Below are positions 7,840-15,851 of a stretch of 64,000 nucleotides of DNA, in pieces (the stretch's first letter is position 1; the number at the start of each line of letters is the position of its first letter). Under the pieces are notes generated by a model that was not told the origin of the DNA, searched no databases, and saw nothing but the letters and a program-made list of their open reading frames with translations. The stretch is from Vibrio gangliei (GTDB lineage Bacteria; Pseudomonadota; Gammaproteobacteria; Enterobacterales; Vibrionaceae). Location of the stretch: NCBI RefSeq assembly GCF_026001925.1, contig NZ_AP021870.1, positions 620,001-684,000 of the forward strand, in the 5' to 3' direction. The translations under genes were made by a program, and so were the position numbers.

Positions 7840-8958
7840 TCAGTATTGTTTTAACACATCTAACGTTTTCGTCATGCTCTCGGCAGAACCAATCGAAATT
7901 CTTACACACCCTTTTACGGTTGCTTCTTGTGCCGGGCTACGTGCCACAACGCCATGATTAAGCAAGTATTGATAAAAGTTCTCACTTCCTTTAAAGCGGA
8001 TAAGCACAAAGTTGGTACTTGATGGAAATACCTTTTCTACCATTGGCAGTTGGCTCACTTCTCCCATAAACCAATCGCGAATTTCAATCAATTCTGAGGT
8101 TTGTTGCGCCATTTGTTGTCTGCCGGTTGGCGATAAGGCTTTCAAAGCAATCTCGGCGCTTGGATCAGCAATCGGGTAAGGCGCAACCAAACGTGAAACA
8201 TAAGACATCACACTTTGATCGCCGATTAAAAAACCAATGCGAATCGCGGCGAGACCAAAGGCTTTTGATAACGTGCGGATCACCACCAAATGCGGGTATT
8301 GCGACATTAAATGCAAAACTGTGCTTTGCGGAGCAAACTCAATATAGGCTTCATCCACCACCACCAAGGCTTCGTCTTTAGTACATTCCAATAAATCGAC
8401 CAAATCTTGCTGGGCAAGTACATTCCCAGTCGGGTTATTTGGCGAGCATAAAAACACAATACTGGTTTCCGCTAACTGCTTTTTAATATCGATAAGGTTA
8501 AGCTGAAACTCTGCGGTAAGTGGCACTACCGCCGTTTTCACGCCCATCGAATCGGCACAAAATTCATACATACCGTAAGTCGGTGGACACACTAAAATTT
8601 GATCGTTACCTGGCTTACAAAAGGTTCTCACCAACAAATCAATGGCTTCATCGGCGCCGCGAACGGCCATAATTTCGGCACTATCAGCCATCACAGGTTG
8701 CGCTTGTTTACAATAATCCCAATAAGCAAAAGCCAGATCTGTAGGTAGATAATCAGGATAGCGATTGTAGTGCGAATTCCCCCCTTCTTTTTCATCCCCA
8801 TATTGGCAACACACTTCGAGTTCATTTGCATTCAACCAGACATGATTTTCGGTATTTTTCATACCACGCGCGATACGTCGAGCAGATTGATAAGGTATGA
8901 GTTTTTTTATCGAATCAGGTACTAATTTTTCTATTAACTGATGTTGTCCTGTTGTCAT
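7840..8958 (-). CDS. HisC-type class II aminotransferase (histidinol-phosphate aminotransferase family)
   Basis: The protein has PLP-enzyme landmarks: SRR-like N-terminal YQSARR, CPPTYGMY, SPNNPTGN, VDEAYIEF and TLSKAFGLAAIRIGF, whose lysine (about residue 232) should form the Schiff base. The family transfers the amino group between histidinol phosphate and glutamate. No other his genes are present, so it could be a second copy or act on another amino acid; the adjacent basic-amino-acid binding protein favours an amino acid catabolic or scavenging role. An upstream ATG at 9018 exists, but GGAGG lies six bases before the ATG at 8958, giving 372 residues, normal for HisC. Confidence 0.75.
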   Translation of the reverse strand: MTTGQHQLIEKLVPDSIKKLIPYQSARRIARGMKNTENHVWLNANELEVCCQYGDEKEGGNSHYNRYPDYLPTDLAFAYWDYCKQAQPVMADSAEIMAVRGADEAIDLLVRTFCKPGNDQILVCPPTYGMYEFCADSMGVKTAVVPLTAEFQLNLIDIKKQLAETSIVFLCSPNNPTGNVLAQQDLVDLLECTKDEALVVVDEAYIEFAPQSTVLHLMSQYPHLVVIRTLSKAFGLAAIRIGFLIGDQSVMSYVSRLVAPYPIADPSAEIALKALSPTGRQQMAQQTSELIEIRDWFMGEVSQLPMVEKVFPSSTNFVLIRFKGSENFYQYLLNHGVVARSPAQEATVKGCVRISIGSAESMTKTLDVLKQY

Positions 8959-9138
8959 CCATCGCCTCCAATCGAATACCCTCGTAAATAACAAGCCACC
9001 AAAAGCATTTATATTCACAAAGAAAGCATAAATAATTAACTTTTGACTACTATATAAAGAATAGAAAAAATAAGAAGCGAAAATTAATCATACAAGCTAT
9101 GATAAAAACTCATCACTAAACGGATTTAGGCATTCAGG

Positions 9139-10050
9139 ATGTACCACAAACTTCCCACAATCAAAGAGCTACATTCTTTTATCATTACAGCAGAGGAACT
9201 GAATTTTACGGCGGCAGCAAATCGTCTAAATGTGACGCAAGGCGCAGTCAGTCGACAAATTCTCTCTCTGGAAAAACGATTGAATGTAGATTTGTTTCAT
9301 CGACACGCTCGCGGGCTGAGCTTAACGGCTAAAGGAACGGAGTTTCTTCCCTTTGTTGAACACACCTTAAATTACTTACATCGCTCAATTGAACATGTCG
9401 CGCATGACAAGCAGAAAATCAAACTGAAAGCACCAAGCTGCATTACCACTTGGTTACTACCCAAGTTGATGGATTTTCAACAAAACCATCCTGAAGTGGA
9501 TGTTGAGCTAACCTCATCAATTAAGCACAATGTGAATTTCGCCACGGAGCCTTTTGATGCCGCGATTGGCTATGGCAATTTTGAAGAACTGCAAACACAA
9601 GATTCCACATTAGCCTACAACAAATTATTTGATGAAATTTTAACGCCCGTCTGTACAAACCAAATGACGTTAGCGATGAATAACATTCATGATTTGGAAA
9701 AACAGACTTGGCTTCATGCAACGGAACAACAAACCGATTGGCGACTGTGGTTAAGCGCATTAGCCATTCAAGAAAATGCGCTTTCTCTTAATCAATTGAA
9801 GGGAAAAAAGAACCAGCATTTCGCCACCCTTGATCTGTCTGTGAATGCCGCTATGCATGGCTTTGGTATTGCGATTGGAGACATTAAACTCGCAGCACAA
9901 GACATCGAGCTTGGCCGGTTGAGAGCGCCCTTTTCACTTCAAGTGGCATCAGGTAAAGGTTATTACTTTATTCGGCCAAAAACATCGCATCATTCCAGCA
10001 GTCAAGCTGCCCATATCGAGCACCTTCTGGCTGCGCTATTGGCCGAATAA
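9139..10050 (+). CDS. LysR-family regulator (GcvA/TrpI-like)
   Basis: The 303-residue protein has an N-terminal winged helix-turn-helix (residues 8-65) with ELHSFIITAEELNFTAAANRLNVTQGAVSRQILSLE, then a linker and a periplasmic-binding-like effector domain. The WLLPKL and FDAAIGYG motifs recall the GcvA group. It is divergent from the HisC-type gene with about 180 bases between starts, so it probably controls that gene and its downstream binding-protein gene. The effector, perhaps an amino acid, is inferred only from context. Confidence 0.85.
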   Translation: MYHKLPTIKELHSFIITAEELNFTAAANRLNVTQGAVSRQILSLEKRLNVDLFHRHARGLSLTAKGTEFLPFVEHTLNYLHRSIEHVAHDKQKIKLKAPSCITTWLLPKLMDFQQNHPEVDVELTSSIKHNVNFATEPFDAAIGYGNFEELQTQDSTLAYNKLFDEILTPVCTNQMTLAMNNIHDLEKQTWLHATEQQTDWRLWLSALAIQENALSLNQLKGKKNQHFATLDLSVNAAMHGFGIAIGDIKLAAQDIELGRLRAPFSLQVASGKGYYFIRPKTSHHSSSQAAHIEHLLAALLAE

Positions 10051-10071
10051 AATTTAACCACAAATGAGCAA

Positions 10072-10602
10072 CTAGCGCGTTGCGTCGAGTAGCTGTTGTG
10101 GATTTTCCCAACGCAAGCGGTGACAAAGAACTTGAGAGCCACACGGCGCTTTCCAAATAAAATCACCGCTATTTTGTGGTCTTAAAGATAAATAAAAGGC
10201 TTTGGCGGGGGCATTGCCTTCCAGCACCTCTAGGTACAGACCTGAGTCAGAAAAATGCTTTTCAGCCCATTGTGCTGCATTGGCCAGTAAAGCTTTTCCA
10301 TACCCTTTACCACGCTGGCCATCAATAACGTGAAGGTTATCAATCATGGTGCCTTGCTCAAAACTGTGATTGCCATATAAGCAAACAAAACCACAGATCT
10401 GATCGTTATCTTCAAGCACTAGCACCCCCTGATTGAGTGGAGGCTGAGTGAGTCGAGTCTGCCACATGGCCAAATGTTCATCTTCTACACGATTGTTTAA
10501 ATACTCAGCATCCAATAAGCCTTGATAAACTTGTTGCCAGCTTTTCGCATGAATTTGGGCGATACGTGAATAGTCTTGAAACTCAGCTTCTCTTACGAAC
10601 AT
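10072..10602 (-). CDS. GNAT-family N-acetyltransferase
   Basis: The 176-residue protein begins with the alpha-helical start VREAEFQDYSRIAQIHAKSWQQVYQG. It has the acetyl-CoA binding motif A around residues 92-105, HVIDGQRGKGYGKALL (R/Q-x-x-G-x-G/A), and motif B YLEVLEGNAPAKAFYLSL. The family moves an acetyl group to an amine of a small molecule or protein; the acceptor is unknown. AAGGAG lies five bases before the ATG. It is convergent with the LysR gene, ending 21 bases from it. Confidence 0.85.
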   Translation of the reverse strand: MFVREAEFQDYSRIAQIHAKSWQQVYQGLLDAEYLNNRVEDEHLAMWQTRLTQPPLNQGVLVLEDNDQICGFVCLYGNHSFEQGTMIDNLHVIDGQRGKGYGKALLANAAQWAEKHFSDSGLYLEVLEGNAPAKAFYLSLRPQNSGDFIWKAPCGSQVLCHRLRWENPQQLLDATR

Positions 10603-10767
10603 CCTTGCTCCTTAAAGAAATAATGGGAAAGTGACATCAATAGCCCACTCCATGTGTGCTCTGATTATCTTATTGTTTTCTCTAATGTATCGAAAAATCC
10701 ACCGAACATTGCACTTTTTTGTGTATACCATTCAGAACAATTGAACTGATAGCCCCGAGAAGCTATC

Positions 10768-10800
10768 AAAAAAGCCAGCAGATCACTCTACTGGCTTTAA
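10768..10800 (-). terminator. Terminator of the 116-residue protein gene
   Basis: AAAGCCAG (10771-10778) pairs with CTGGCTTT (10791-10798). On the minus strand it is followed by a run of T, matching the end of the gene at 10826. Confidence 0.7.
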
Positions 10801-10825
10801 TTTCACAAAATGAATCACTCAATTT

Positions 10826-11176
10826 CTAGCTACGCTTTGGCTGAGTATAAGTCTTACCTGCTGCTGCATAAGTATCTTTATTTTTTACATCGAACATGAT
10901 GTCGAAGAACCACGCTACAAAGCGGATAATATCGTCACCTTCATTCATAATATGTTCAACGTATTCTTGTTCAACACCATTATCATCGGTTTGAGTGCTG
11001 ACATGGTAAATACGGTTTTGCCCTTCAACTTCTGCAATCGCAAATTGACCAGAAAGAGATTTAGCCGCATCGGCTACATTACTATCGCTGTTCATTTGTA
11101 AGAACTTAAGTGCTGTTGGTACTGAGTCTAGGGTGCAAAGAGTTTTTACCAGTGTTTCATAATCGCTGTGTTGCAT
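10826..11176 (-). CDS. 116-residue protein of unknown function
   Basis: I do not recognise the family. The protein is soluble and acidic, without signal or membrane segment. It begins with a helical region (YETLVKTLCTLDSVPTALKFLQMNS). A predicted beta section, FAIAEVEGQNRIYHVSTQTDDNG, follows, then DDIIRFVAWFFDIMFDVKNKDTY and a basic tail. AAGG lies eight bases before the ATG and a clear terminator follows, which supports it as a real single-gene unit. It sits between the acetyltransferase and csrB, on the csrB strand. Confidence 0.7.
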   Translation of the reverse strand: MQHSDYETLVKTLCTLDSVPTALKFLQMNSDSNVADAAKSLSGQFAIAEVEGQNRIYHVSTQTDDNGVEQEYVEHIMNEGDDIIRFVAWFFDIMFDVKNKDTYAAAGKTYTQPKRS

Positions 11177-11279
11177 GTCATTAACCTTTTAATTCATTCA
11201 CTCTCATAGAGTGAGCAGTGGCGGCATCTTACACTAGTTTGATCTCAATTTGGACTTTGTTTAACTTCACACCACATAA

Positions 11280-11700
11280 AAAAGAAAAACCCCGACACTT
11301 TCGTATCGGGGTTATAGTCTTACTCGCAGCATTCCAGCTACTATTGATGCTCCATGCATCGAATCCTTGATAGTGCTTATCCTAAGCCTTTCCGTACTTC
11401 GCCATCCGAGCGGTGTCCTAAGCCTTCCTTGCAAGCTAATCTTCCTGACTAGCGCTCATCACTTGTTCCTTGAGCGGTGTTCCTTCCTCAAACTAGAGGT
11501 ATCCATTAAATCCGTTTTAAGCTGCATCCTACAACTTAATCTAATCCGTTTAATGTCCTTTGCATCCTGCTGGTCGTTATCCTAACCACCAAACTTCATC
11601 CTGAATAAAGCCGTCTTAGCTTTGCTTGAATCCTGTGTCGTTTCCCTCTCGACACCAGTAAGATTACGCTTCTGCTGATTTTCCTCAAGTGACCCAGTTC
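11280..11700 (-). ncRNA. csrB: CsrB-family regulatory RNA
   Basis: The minus strand carries about 23 GGA motifs in some 400 bases, many as AGGA or GGAT in hairpin loops, the hallmark of CsrB/CsrC RNAs that sequester the translational regulator CsrA. Near the 3' end the stretch complementary to 11324-11342 (AGTAGCTGGAATGCTGCGA) is, from memory, the same as the conserved tail of E. coli CsrB. The RNA ends in a strong terminator, CCCCGATAC-GAAA-GTGTCGGGG plus T-run (11281-11313). The 5' end is placed near 11700 from a TATAAA at 11706-11711 and is uncertain by about ten bases. No protein-coding frame fits. It probably reports on the VarS/VarA system. Confidence 0.92.
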
Positions 11701-11821
11701 AATTTTTTATATCCAAATTGATTCGGTCAAACAAAACAAAAACATAACCAAACAAAAACAATGAGTTATGTTAAATTGATGCGAGGTGTTAGATAATAAA
11801 AACGACATTGCTTACAGTTGG

Positions 11822-11839
11822 TGTGAGAGATTTCGCACA
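11822..11839 (-). promoter_or_regulatory. VarA/UvrY (GacA)-type binding palindrome upstream of csrB
   Basis: TGTGAGAGATTTCGCACA matches 14 of 18 positions of the GacA/UvrY box TGTAAGAGATCTCTTACA. It lies about 120 bases upstream of the inferred csrB start; in E. coli the UvrY site of csrB is also far upstream. Confidence 0.7.
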
Positions 11840-11845
11840 GCGAAC

Positions 11846-11887
11846 TTCCTATTTTTGACTATGTTTCTTTTGTGTCAAAAATAGGAA
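11846..11887 (-). terminator. Perfect 14-base inverted repeat downstream of rhlE
   Basis: TTCCTATTTTTGAC (11846-11859) is exactly complementary to GTCAAAAATAGGAA (11874-11887), with a 14-base loop. It begins 18 bases past the rhlE stop. It lacks a T-run on the minus strand, so it is either a Rho-type 3' end stabiliser or an operator between rhlE and the csrB promoter region. Confidence 0.5.
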
Positions 11888-11904
11888 AGTAAGATTAGAT
11901 GTTG

Positions 11905-13380
11905 TTAAGCGGATTTATTGGTCGAAAACTGACGCTTTGGGTTCGGCTTACGTTTGGCAGGTGAAGCTGCGCCTTCATTTTGTCCTTGCTTTGGCTTACC
12001 AGTATGACGACGGTTTTTACCTACAGGCTTGTGACCACGCGCATTATCGCCAGAACGTTGCCCATCTTGTTTTTCATTGGCTTTCTGGTTTGAAGTAGCT
12101 CTGTGATTTGTATTAGCTCTGTGGTTTGTATTAGATTGGCGCTTAGCTTGCCCTTCCGCGCCATCTTGATTGAATTGTACTTTCTTCGGCTTTTTCGGTT
12201 TCTTTGGCTTGATTGGTCGAGTATCTAACTTTGACTCTGGCAGTTTATTGACCACATCAAAACCTTCTAAGTTTTTACGTGGTAGAACTTGCTTAATTAG
12301 ACGCTCAATCGAAAAAAGATCTTTGGCTTCATCGGCGCACACAAGAGAAATTGCTTTACCAGTCGCACCCGCACGACCTGTACGGCCAATGCGATGCACG
12401 TAATCTTCTGATACGTGCGGCAAATCGAAGTTCACGACTTGCGGCAATTGAGCAATATCGATACCACGCGCAGCAATATCGGTTGCCACTAAAACTCGTA
12501 CTTCGCCAGTTTTGAAATTTTCGAGCGCTTTAGTACGTGCGCCTTGGCTCTTATTACCGTGAATTGCCGCAGAGCTCACGCCCTTTTCATCTAAAAAACG
12601 ACTTAATCGGTTAGCACCATGTTTGGTTTTGCTAAACACAAGTACCTGCTGCCAATCATTATCTTGAATAAGCTTTAATAGCATTGGGGCTTTTTTCTTT
12701 TGATCCGCAGGATAGATGCATTGATCAACGGTTGTCGCGGTTTGATTGGCTGGGTTAACCGAAATCTCAACCGGGTTATTCACTAAGCCTTTCGCTAAAG
12801 CGCGGATCTCATCAGAGAAGGTTGCCGAAAATAGAAGGTTCTGACGTTTCGCCGGCAGCATTGCTAAGATCTTACGAATATCACGAATAAAACCCATATC
12901 CAGCATACGGTCAGCTTCATCAAGCACCAGCACTTCTAATTGAGAAAAGCGCAATGCATTTTGATTGTATAAATCCAATAAACGGCCAGGGGTTGCGACC
13001 AACACATCCGTGCCTTTACGCAGTTTCATCATTTGCGGATTAATTTTAACGCCACCAAAAACAACATTAGAACTTAGGCGAGTATATTTGCTGTATTGCT
13101 CAACATTCGCTTGCACCTGCGCAGCCAACTCGCGAGTTGGAGTTAAGATTAACGCGCGGACTTGATTTGGGCGTACGCGATTGCCGGTTGATAGTCGCTC
13201 AAGAATAGGCAACGTGAAGCCAGCCGTTTTACCGGTGCCGGTTTGCGCTGCGGCCATCACATCTTTACCTTCAATCACTGCTGGAATTGCTTTCGCTTGA
13301 ATTGGTGATGGCGTGCTGTAGCCTTGCTCTTCCACCGCTTTTAATATAGGGGCAGATAAACCTAAAGAAGAAAAACTCAT
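11905..13380 (-). CDS. rhlE: DEAD-box ATP-dependent RNA helicase RhlE
   Basis: The 491-residue protein starts [31 protein letters not shown] (Q motif), followed by [11 protein letters not shown] (Walker A), [30 protein letters not shown] (DEAD box), SATF, and [10 protein letters not shown] in the second RecA-like domain. The start strongly resembles E. coli RhlE. From about residue 395 a basic tail rich in Lys, Asn, Gln and Arg follows (PKKPKKPKK, then short NTNHRA repeats), expected to bind RNA. It acts in ribosome maturation and RNA decay, often at low temperature. It is a single gene just upstream of the csrB control region. Confidence 0.9.
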   Translation of the reverse strand: MSFSSLGLSAPILKAVEEQGYSTPSPIQAKAIPAVIEGKDVMAAAQTGTGKTAGFTLPILERLSTGNRVRPNQVRALILTPTRELAAQVQANVEQYSKYTRLSSNVVFGGVKINPQMMKLRKGTDVLVATPGRLLDLYNQNALRFSQLEVLVLDEADRMLDMGFIRDIRKILAMLPAKRQNLLFSATFSDEIRALAKGLVNNPVEISVNPANQTATTVDQCIYPADQKKKAPMLLKLIQDNDWQQVLVFSKTKHGANRLSRFLDEKGVSSAAIHGNKSQGARTKALENFKTGEVRVLVATDIAARGIDIAQLPQVVNFDLPHVSEDYVHRIGRTGRAGATGKAISLVCADEAKDLFSIERLIKQVLPRKNLEGFDVVNKLPESKLDTRPIKPKKPKKPKKVQFNQDGAEGQAKRQSNTNHRANTNHRATSNQKANEKQDGQRSGDNARGHKPVGKNRRHTGKPKQGQNEGAASPAKRKPNPKRQFSTNKSA

Positions 13381-13808
13381 AAATATTGATCTCGAAAAAT
13401 AGACAAGCCATAACGGCTTTGGGGGATGAATATCAATACCGTTATTGAGTTTTACTCAGCTTCACAGCAGCGATCTATCAAATATTTCAAACGACTAATA
13501 GAGTCGAAGGCTATCTAATAGAAACTGGGGAAGAGATATTAATAATTCGGAATGTGGCGCTATTGTGACGGCTTGATCAGATTGCAGCAAGCTTTATCGT
13601 GATCTAATTCACATTCACAGCCAAGACAGTCGGTTTCACAGTGAGACGATTTTCAATGGCTATACTTGTCTGAAAGAAAATCTGGATTAACTATTTCACT
13701 TTTGTTTGAAAATCGGTATTCTTGCCGACCTTGAATAAATCATGGATTGATAGTGAATAGTTATGCGATGGATTGCGCGATTTTTAAGCATTATCATTTG
13801 AGAGCATA
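13381..13808. promoter_or_regulatory. Divergent control region between rhlE and the YjiH gene, with a CRP-like site
   Basis: No gene is visible in these 428 bases. At 13598-13613 the sequence CGTGA-TCTAAT-TCACA fits the CRP consensus TGTGA-N6-TCACA at nine of ten half-site positions. It lies about 200 bases from the YjiH start and 218 from the rhlE start, so the regulated gene is not decided by distance. GAGAG just before 13809 is the YjiH ribosome binding site. Confidence 0.5.
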
Positions 13809-15197
13809 ATGAACAACACTCCAACACAACCAGGTAACGACAAGGTAGAAAAACAACACTACCCATTAAAAACATACCTAACCTTTCTTATCCCCTCTTT
13901 GATTGGTTTGTTTTTATTCATGGCGCCGCTGAGCTACCAAGGTTCTTACACCATTCCGGTTGCCATTCTCGCTAAAGCGATGCAAGCAGCAATCAGTACC
14001 CATATTGTGCAAATCATTACGGTTGTTATCGCATTCATGGCGATCGTCACCACGCTTTATAAAGCCATCAAACCGAGCTTTATTAAAAATAATGCCTTTT
14101 TACACTCTTTATTAACCCCAACCCCAATTTGGTATGTGGTACGTGTTTGCGGTGGTATTGCAGCCGTGATGGCTTATTACCAAATGGGCCCAGAGATGAT
14201 CTGGGAAGAAAACACTGGCGGTATGGTGCTTTCTGGCTTGCTGCCAACACTATTTTGTGTGTTCATTTTTGCCGGCATGTTATTACCACTGCTACTTGAT
14301 TTTGGCCTGCTTGAACTATTCGGTACGTTACTCAGTAAAGTGATGCGCCCTATTTTCAATTTGCCTGGTCGCTCAGCCATTGACTGTATGACGTCTTGGC
14401 TGGGTGATGGCTCGGTAGGTATTTTGCTAACCAGCAAGCAGTATGAAGATAAATTCTATACTCAACGTGAAGCAGCGATTGTCGGTACCACCTTCTCAGC
14501 AGTATCGATTACGTTTAGCCTCGTGGTGATCGCGCAAGTTAATCTGGAGCACTTATTCTTACCTTTCTACGCTGCGGTTTGTCTTGCTGGCTTAGTGGCC
14601 GCGATTATTTTGCCGCGTATTCCACCACTACGTTGGAAAAAAGATGTGTTCATCGATGGCTCAGAACCCGATATGAAAGCCGATGACTTGCCACCAGGGC
14701 ACACCAATTTTTCTTGGGGTATGCACCTTGCGTTAACCAAAGCAAACAACGTAGGTTCATTCAAAAAAGTCTTAATTGAAGGTGTGAAAAATGCCATTGA
14801 TATGGTGTTTGGCGTACTGCCAGTAGTCATGGCATTAGGTACGGGCGCATTGATGATTGCTGAATACAGCTCATTTTTTGAAATTATCGGCCAACCTTTC
14901 ATTCCATATTTAAAGCTGTTGGGTATTCCTGAAGCCGTCGCAGCATCACAAACCATTATGGTCGGTTTTGCAGATATGTTCATTCCTGCGATTCTTGCTG
15001 CGCCGATCCACAGCGATATGACACGCTTTGTCATTGCAGCAATGTCAGTTACTCAATTGATTTATATGTCGGAAGTCGGTGCTTTATTACTTGGTAGTAA
15101 AATTCCAGTCACATTAATTGAGCTGTTCGTGATCTTCATTTTACGTACCCTCATCACCCTACCTGTGATTGTTGGTGTAGCGCATTTAATTTTCTAA
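13809..15197 (+). CDS. YjiH-family nucleoside-recognition (Gate domain) membrane protein
   Basis: The 462-residue protein has about ten membrane segments with two Gate (nucleoside recognition) domains. The first is around ILPTLFCVFIFAGMLLPLLLDFGLLELFGTLLSKVMRPIFNLPGRSAIDC-like sequence near residues 160-200, and the second is near residues 335-460. The length and layout fit the YjiH family of putative transporters, whose substrate is not known to me. A short cytoplasmic stretch (residues 272-310) is hydrophilic. It is a single gene, possibly CRP-controlled, closed by a bidirectional terminator. Confidence 0.75.
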   Translation: MNNTPTQPGNDKVEKQHYPLKTYLTFLIPSLIGLFLFMAPLSYQGSYTIPVAILAKAMQAAISTHIVQIITVVIAFMAIVTTLYKAIKPSFIKNNAFLHSLLTPTPIWYVVRVCGGIAAVMAYYQMGPEMIWEENTGGMVLSGLLPTLFCVFIFAGMLLPLLLDFGLLELFGTLLSKVMRPIFNLPGRSAIDCMTSWLGDGSVGILLTSKQYEDKFYTQREAAIVGTTFSAVSITFSLVVIAQVNLEHLFLPFYAAVCLAGLVAAIILPRIPPLRWKKDVFIDGSEPDMKADDLPPGHTNFSWGMHLALTKANNVGSFKKVLIEGVKNAIDMVFGVLPVVMALGTGALMIAEYSSFFEIIGQPFIPYLKLLGIPEAVAASQTIMVGFADMFIPAILAAPIHSDMTRFVIAAMSVTQLIYMSEVGALLLGSKIPVTLIELFVIFILRTLITLPVIVGVAHLIF

Positions 15198-15210
15198 ATC
15201 CAATCTGCAC

Positions 15211-15261
15211 TATATCCAAAGTAATTGAAGTTGCAGTGAGGCGACAAGTACGAAGGATATA
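15211..15261. repeat. Short interspersed vibrio-type repeat with 7-base terminal inverted repeats
   Basis: The element starts TATATCC (15211-15217) and ends GGATATA (15255-15261). Its interior, CAAAGTAATTGAAGTTGCAG followed by a GGCGACAAG block, resembles a repeat I remember between genes in many Vibrio genomes. It lies between the YjiH gene and its terminator. Confidence 0.5.
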
Positions 15262-15263
15262 AT

Positions 15264-15310
15264 AAAACAAGCCTGCACGATTTTCTCAGAACCATGCAGG
15301 CTTGTTTATT
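15264..15310. terminator. Bidirectional terminator
   Basis: AACAAGCCTGCA (15266-15277) pairs perfectly with TGCAGGCTTGTT (15295-15306), between the convergent YjiH and ygiW genes. Confidence 0.85.
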
Positions 15311-15338
15311 TCTAACTAAACGAATTGATTATTCAGAA

Positions 15339-15728
15339 TTACAACACTTCTAAACTATCCACATCGATAGTCAATTCATTCCAATCTTTATCCACTTCAC
15401 CACGAAGTACGACTGTATTCTCCGTTGTCACAGTACGGCCATGCCATTTTTTATCATCAATTTCGACCGTAATTTCACCCGTCTCATCAGCAAAAATATA
15501 GTCTTCATGGCCTAGCGAACTTTTGATTTTGCCTTTCAGCACTACTTTGTAATCGTCACTGGCGTCTTTGGCTTGTTTTACTGAAGTAATCAAATTTTGT
15601 CCATGACGCGGCCCTTGGAAACCACCTTGGCCATTATTAGTTGTACTTGGTGAAACAACCTCAGTCGCAGCCATTGCAGGCGTAGAAAGAACGGCAGCAA
15701 GCGAAAGTGTCATTAATGTTTTGTTCAT
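15339..15728 (-). CDS. ygiW: YgiW/YdeI-family periplasmic OB-fold (BOF) protein
   Basis: The 129-residue precursor has a signal peptide ending STPAMA at residue 20. A Gly/Gln-rich linker and one BOF domain follow: ITSVKQAKDASDDYKVVLKGKI, YIFADETGEITVEIDD, and the closing strand DVDSLEVL. The family is associated with tolerance to peroxide, cadmium, acid and antimicrobial peptides. It follows the kinase gene by 123 bases on the same strand; in E. coli ygiW is likewise next to the qseBC two-component genes, which supports a shared regulon. A separate promoter in the gap is possible. Confidence 0.85.
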   Translation of the reverse strand: MNKTLMTLSLAAVLSTPAMAATEVVSPSTTNNGQGGFQGPRHGQNLITSVKQAKDASDDYKVVLKGKIKSSLGHEDYIFADETGEITVEIDDKKWHGRTVTTENTVVLRGEVDKDWNELTIDVDSLEVL

Positions 15729-15851
15729 AGTGTGTTCACCTTTTTATCATTATTTGTGTGTCGTTCGACGATATAAGGCTACTTTAACTAGGCTAATGTG
15801 AAGAGAGCGTGAAGAGTCATCATTTTTTAGTGATTGTGCCAAAAATAAAAA

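Noticed and set aside
11367..11585. 72-codon plus-strand frame rich in Leu and Ser
   Set aside because: It lies inside the csrB RNA on the opposite strand and has no ribosome binding site; the sequence is explained by GGA-rich RNA hairpins.
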